From NCBI GenBank assembly GCA_013180625.2, contig SNVD02013297.1:1-64000 (forward strand): a stretch of DNA of 64,000 bases, in the 5' to 3' direction. The notes under the pieces are model-generated. The model worked only from the letters and a program-made list of their open reading frames with translations, had not been told where the DNA came from and made no database searches. The stretch comes from Boswellia sacra (lineage: Eukaryota > Streptophyta > Magnoliopsida > Sapindales > Burseraceae). The translations under genes and the position numbers were made by a program. Position 1 is the stretch's first letter; each line of letters begins with the position of its first letter. Of this stretch, positions 60,729-64,000 are shown piece by piece.

Positions 60729-61091
60729 TGTGCCCACTCAAGGGTAAATGTGCCCATTCGAGGGATGAGATACCCGTTTGAGGGCTGACGTGCTCATTCG
60801 AGGGCTAATGCACCCACTCAAGGGCTGAAGTACCTATTTAAGGGCTGAGATGCCCATCTAAGAGCTAATGTGCCCATCTAAGGGTTGAGTCAACCATTCA
60901 AGGGCTGACGTACCCATTTGAGGGCTAATATGCCCACTCAAAGGCTACTGTGCCCATTTGAGGGGTAATGCGCCTATTCAAGGGCTAATATACCCATCTA
61001 AGGGATAATGTGCCCATCTAAGGGTTGTGGGGTGCCTATCTAAGGGCTAACCTGCACACCTAAGGGCTGAGATGCCCATCTAAGGGCCAAA
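60729..61091 (+). repeat. 20-bp tandem array (about 18 copies)
   Basis: The unit is near TAAGGGCTGAGATGCCCATC, with period about 20 bp and many substitutions (ATTCGAGGGCTAATGTGCCC and similar). It lies shortly inside the LTR-like segment. There are no unique spacers, so it is not a CRISPR. Confidence 0.9.
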
Positions 61092-61119
61092 AAGCATTCT
61101 TATGATGCTATGACAAAAC

Positions 61120-61432
61120 GCTCCTCAATGCACTTACTTCTTGCAGTTTCTAACACTCTTAAGTGCACCTACTTCCTAAGGTTTGGTAACACTCTTTAAT
61201 GTGCCTATTCTAAGGGCTTCAACATTCTTAAGTGCACCTACTTCTTAGGGGTTTTAATACTCTTCAGTGCGTCTCTTTTTAGGGCTTGTGTCTATTCTAA
61301 GGGCTTTAAATACTCTTAAATGTACCTACTTCTTAGGGTTTTCAACATTCTTTAGTATGCCTTTTCTTAGGGCTTTTGCCTATTCTAAGGGTTTAAAACA
61401 CTTTTAAGTGTACATACTTCTTATGGTTTCTT
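61120..61432 (+). repeat. Second tandem array (~60-bp compound unit)
   Basis: Alternating segments AAGTGCACCTACTTCTTAGG, ACACTCTTTAATGTGCC and TATTCTAAGGGCTT repeat about five times with substitutions. It shares CTAAGGG with the preceding 20-bp array, so it may be an expanded, diverged version. Confidence 0.75.
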
Positions 61433-62059
61433 TCTAATGCATGCCCATTGGAAAAACGTCTCTTATGCTCTACTGCGAGCTCTTTAGACCTTCTCATCCT
61501 TTGTGCCTTTATTCTCTCTTTGATCTCTTCAGACTTTGCATTTGCTAGGTTTCATGCCCCTCTTCCAAGTATTTTTCATGCTTATTTGATCTTCTTCAGT
61601 CTTTGCATTCAATGGGTTTCATGTTCTTCTTTCGAGTATTCTCGTTTCTATTTTCGATTCTTTCTAATCCACTAGGGAAAATTCTTGATTCGTCATATTC
61701 TAACATTCTTCATTCTTGAATTCTTTAGATTTTGCATTTATCATTGTTGTCACTAGAGAATTCTCATCATGCTGTCAATTCTTTGAATCACTAGGGATCT
61801 CTCCATTATTCTTGCAAATTCTTGTAAAATGTTAAACATCTTTGATGATTTTGAGTCGATTCAAATTTTACCTCATTTGATGTGCTTTTCAACAATCTCT
61901 TTCTAGTCTCTCGAAGAATTCTTCCATGTAAACCGGTTGAAGATTTTATCAATCGACATTATTCATATTTCTTTGTGAGCTGCTAAACTACTGACATGGC
62001 TAGATGTTTATCACTGGAATGTTTCAAAGATTTCTTCAACGTTTTAAGGTCAAATAAAG

Positions 62060-62216
62060 TTTTCTTCCTTTTTTCTTTTTTCTTTTCTTGTTCTCTCTTT
62101 TATTTCTCTCTCTTCTCTTCTCTTTTCTCGTTTTCTTTTTCTTTTTCTTTCTGTTTCTTTTTCTCTCTTTTTTCTTTTTTCTCTCTCTCTTTTCTCTCTC
62201 TTCTTTCTCTGTTTGA
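62060..62216 (+). repeat. Pyrimidine-rich (TTTTC/TCTC) tract
   Basis: Almost pure C/T on the plus strand for about 150 bp. ORFs here (FSFSFCFF on one strand, KKKRERK on the other) are compositional. Confidence 0.9.
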
Positions 62217-62267
62217 CCGTTTACCATTCTAACTATCTGACTATGAATCTTCTTCTTTTTTCAAATC

Positions 62268-62662
62268 CTTTCTTCAAGATGACCTTTTTTCTTCAAGACG
62301 GATTTCACTCTTCAAGGTGAACATCAAATTTGTTTTTTAAAATCCCTTCTTTATGGTAGACTTCAAATTCCTTCTTCATTGTTAACTTCCTTCTTCACAG
62401 GAGATACCTTTTCAAGGTAGATGCCTTCTTTATTGTAGATGCCTTTTTTGAGAAAGATTCCTTCTTTAAGGTGGATGTCTTCTTCAAGGAAGATGCCTTT
62501 TCAAGGTAGACGTCTTCTTTATTGTAGATGCCTTCTTTGAGGGAGATTCCTTCTTCGAGGTGAATGCGTTCTTCAAAGGAGATTCCTTCTTTAAGGTGAA
62601 TGCCTTCTTTGAGGAAGAGGCCTTTTACAAGGGAGATTCCTTCTTCATGGTGAATGCTTTCT
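62268..62662 (+). repeat. Third tandem array (~21 bp, about 17 copies)
   Basis: The unit is near CCTTCTTCAAGGTAGATG, with variants such as CCTTCTTTGAGGGAGATT. Copies are diverged but in register over nearly 400 bp. Confidence 0.88.
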
Positions 62663-63160
62663 TTTCAAATCGTTCTGCTTGAATTAAGTCTCCTCAAGAT
62701 TGAGCTACCTAATAGAAGCAATCTACCTATCTAGGTTTGCTCGAGACTAAATTGCTTGATTCAAGTGGCTTGCATATCATACTGCTTCCATTCCATTAGG
62801 TATTAGGCTTTCTTCCTTTACAGCTTCCCCAATATTTCATATTGCATTATGATTTTTGCAAAACTTAGTCACTTCTAGACTATGCTCCATTTCGGATCCT
62901 GCTTCCTTCAAGAAAATGTTTGATGTTTCATTTAATAATATTTTTTAATTATATGCTTCTTGCTTGGACTAGACGGGTCGCTAGCAAATCAGATGTGTAG
63001 AGCGAGAGGTTTAGCATCTTTAGGTGTAGGTTGCTGCTTCCTTAGTTGATATTGATGATAATGGTGATGATGAGGGAGGACTGTCAACATCAGCCTTATA
63101 TTTTTTCCTTCTACTTCTCCTCACACCTTCCAATGCCTCTTCTCACACTTTTTAATATGT

Positions 63161-63625
63161 TTGAGGCCATTCTCAAAGGCCCTCCAGCCTCTCTTAAAGC
63201 CTCTAAAGGATGATGATTGGAAACAACTCAAATCTAATGGACTCTACAATATGAAATTCCTTCAACATGTAAAGCTCGACGTTCCTTTTCTGAAGGAATG
63301 CACAACCTTCTGGGATCCTTATGATCATGTCTTCTGCTTCAATGGGCAAGAGCTTTGCCCCCTGTATGAGGAATTCTTTGCTATACTCGATTGTTATTTA
63401 TCCAGTTCTAATAGCATCATTATATTTACTGTTGAGACACCGTTAATATCTAATCTCGTCAACTTCTTTGGATTCCTAACTTCTACTATTGGCATTCACA
63501 CCAGAAGTTGTAGAGTGATATTGGCCTCCATCATCCTTGTGCTTGAGATTATGGATAGGACCTCATTCGGTTGGCTTTGCATTCTTCAATTCTACCTCTT
63601 GTGCAGTTTCTATTGGTCTCACTAG
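63161..63625 (+). CDS. Gag-side ORF of a Tat/Ogre-like element (DUF7745-like), probably partial
   Basis: The ORF is open for 154 residues, MRPFSKALQPLLKPL to FYWSH. FLKECTTFWDPYDHVFCFNG, then ELCPLYEEFFAIL, follows the pattern F..FWDP.Y.CF.F...EL.PT.EEY, seen in the DUF7745/plant-mobile-domain-like proteins found near gag in Tat/Ogre elements. Later frames may have shifted, because the C-terminal half is hydrophobic and does not follow the family as I recall it. It lies between two tandem arrays in the orientation of the LTR-like segment at 58766. Confidence 0.5.
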   Translation: MRPFSKALQPLLKPLKDDDWKQLKSNGLYNMKFLQHVKLDVPFLKECTTFWDPYDHVFCFNGQELCPLYEEFFAILDCYLSSSNSIIIFTVETPLISNLVNFFGFLTSTIGIHTRSCRVILASIILVLEIMDRTSFGWLCILQFYLLCSFYWSH

Positions 63626-63755
63626 ATAGTCTAGGTGATTCGCATCTTATGACCATCATTCCTTAGATAGGCCTCAATTTCATGACAATTTTCTTAATTC
63701 TAACTTAGACATTAATCGGACTGGATCGCATCGGGATTGATCCAAGTAAGAGGTA

Positions 63756-64000
63756 TTTTTTCTTTAACCTTAATTTTTGCCTAAGCCGCCCTTTCGAGTT
63801 TTTAACGAGTTCTTCTTCTTTTTATTTATGCTCTAATTTTTACATAAGCCAACCTTTTCGAGTTTTCAACTTAGCAAAATAGCCCTCACGTTTGCCTGAG
63901 CTACCCTTTTTGAGTTTTCAACTCAGCGAGCTTTTCTTTTTTTGTTTGCCCTAACTTTTGCCTAAGCTGCCCTTTCGGGTTTTCAACCTAGCGGGTTTGC
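63756..64000 (+). repeat. Fourth tandem array (about 60-80 bp unit), running off the window
   Basis: Copies carry TTTTTGCCTAAGCCGCCCTT, TCGAGTTTTCAACTTAGC and CTCAGCGAGCTTTTC. Three to four copies are visible before the window end. Confidence 0.8.

Noticed and set aside
60729..61091. CRISPR-like regular array
   Set aside because: Units are contiguous and diverged with no unique spacers, and the DNA is from a plant nuclear genome.
61996..62232. ORFs rich in Phe/Ser and, on the other strand, Lys/Arg/Glu
   Set aside because: They are translations of a pure pyrimidine tract.

Overview
This is plant nuclear DNA, almost certainly from a dicot. It is AT-rich, has introns with plant-type splice sites, and is dominated by nested plant transposable elements. 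The sequence does not let me name the species. I see one intact gene: a cytosolic neutral/alkaline invertase (GH100) of 558 residues in four coding exons at 47664-52351 (+), with a TATA box at 46817 and a likely 5'-UTR intron.

Region by region. Positions 1-3289 hold a truncated, internally deleted LTR retrotransposon (element A, +) with an Athila-like architecture. It contains a 38-bp Nextera mate-pair junction adapter at 1335-1372, which is an assembly artefact. Positions 3290-7262 are intergenic DNA with a clean hAT MITE (6514-7014). Positions 7263-16464 are a nearly complete second member of the same LTR family (element B, -), with two 1412-bp LTRs, a GAAAT target duplication, a tRNA-Asp-type PBS and a PPT. 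It lacks most of pol. In its place it carries an intronless, frameshifted copy of a host LOG cytokinin-activating gene, an unrecognised cysteine-rich ORF, and a tandem repeat whose hairpins show compensatory changes.

Positions 16797-26160 contain a solo LTR (16797-17368), a G-quadruplex tract, a degenerate hAT element with an internal tRNA-like sequence, a long inverted-repeat element (22.1-23.6 kb) and a decayed Copia gag. Positions 26651-32989 are a non-autonomous CACTA element that carries a pseudogenised EamA-type transporter fragment and a nested solo LTR. Positions 33-45 kb hold further non-autonomous DNA elements: two hAT, two PIF/Harbinger-like, and a Mutator-like MITE with a 32-bp minisatellite.

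Positions 46.8-52.6 kb are the invertase gene. Positions 53-64 kb are retrotransposon-derived. They end in a Tat/Ogre-like region with an LTR-like segment, four separate tandem arrays and an ORF resembling the gag-side DUF7745-type domain.

The genes do not form an operon or pathway, as expected for a plant chromosome. The most unusual content is the two host-gene captures: LOG in a Gypsy-type element and an EamA transporter in a CACTA element.
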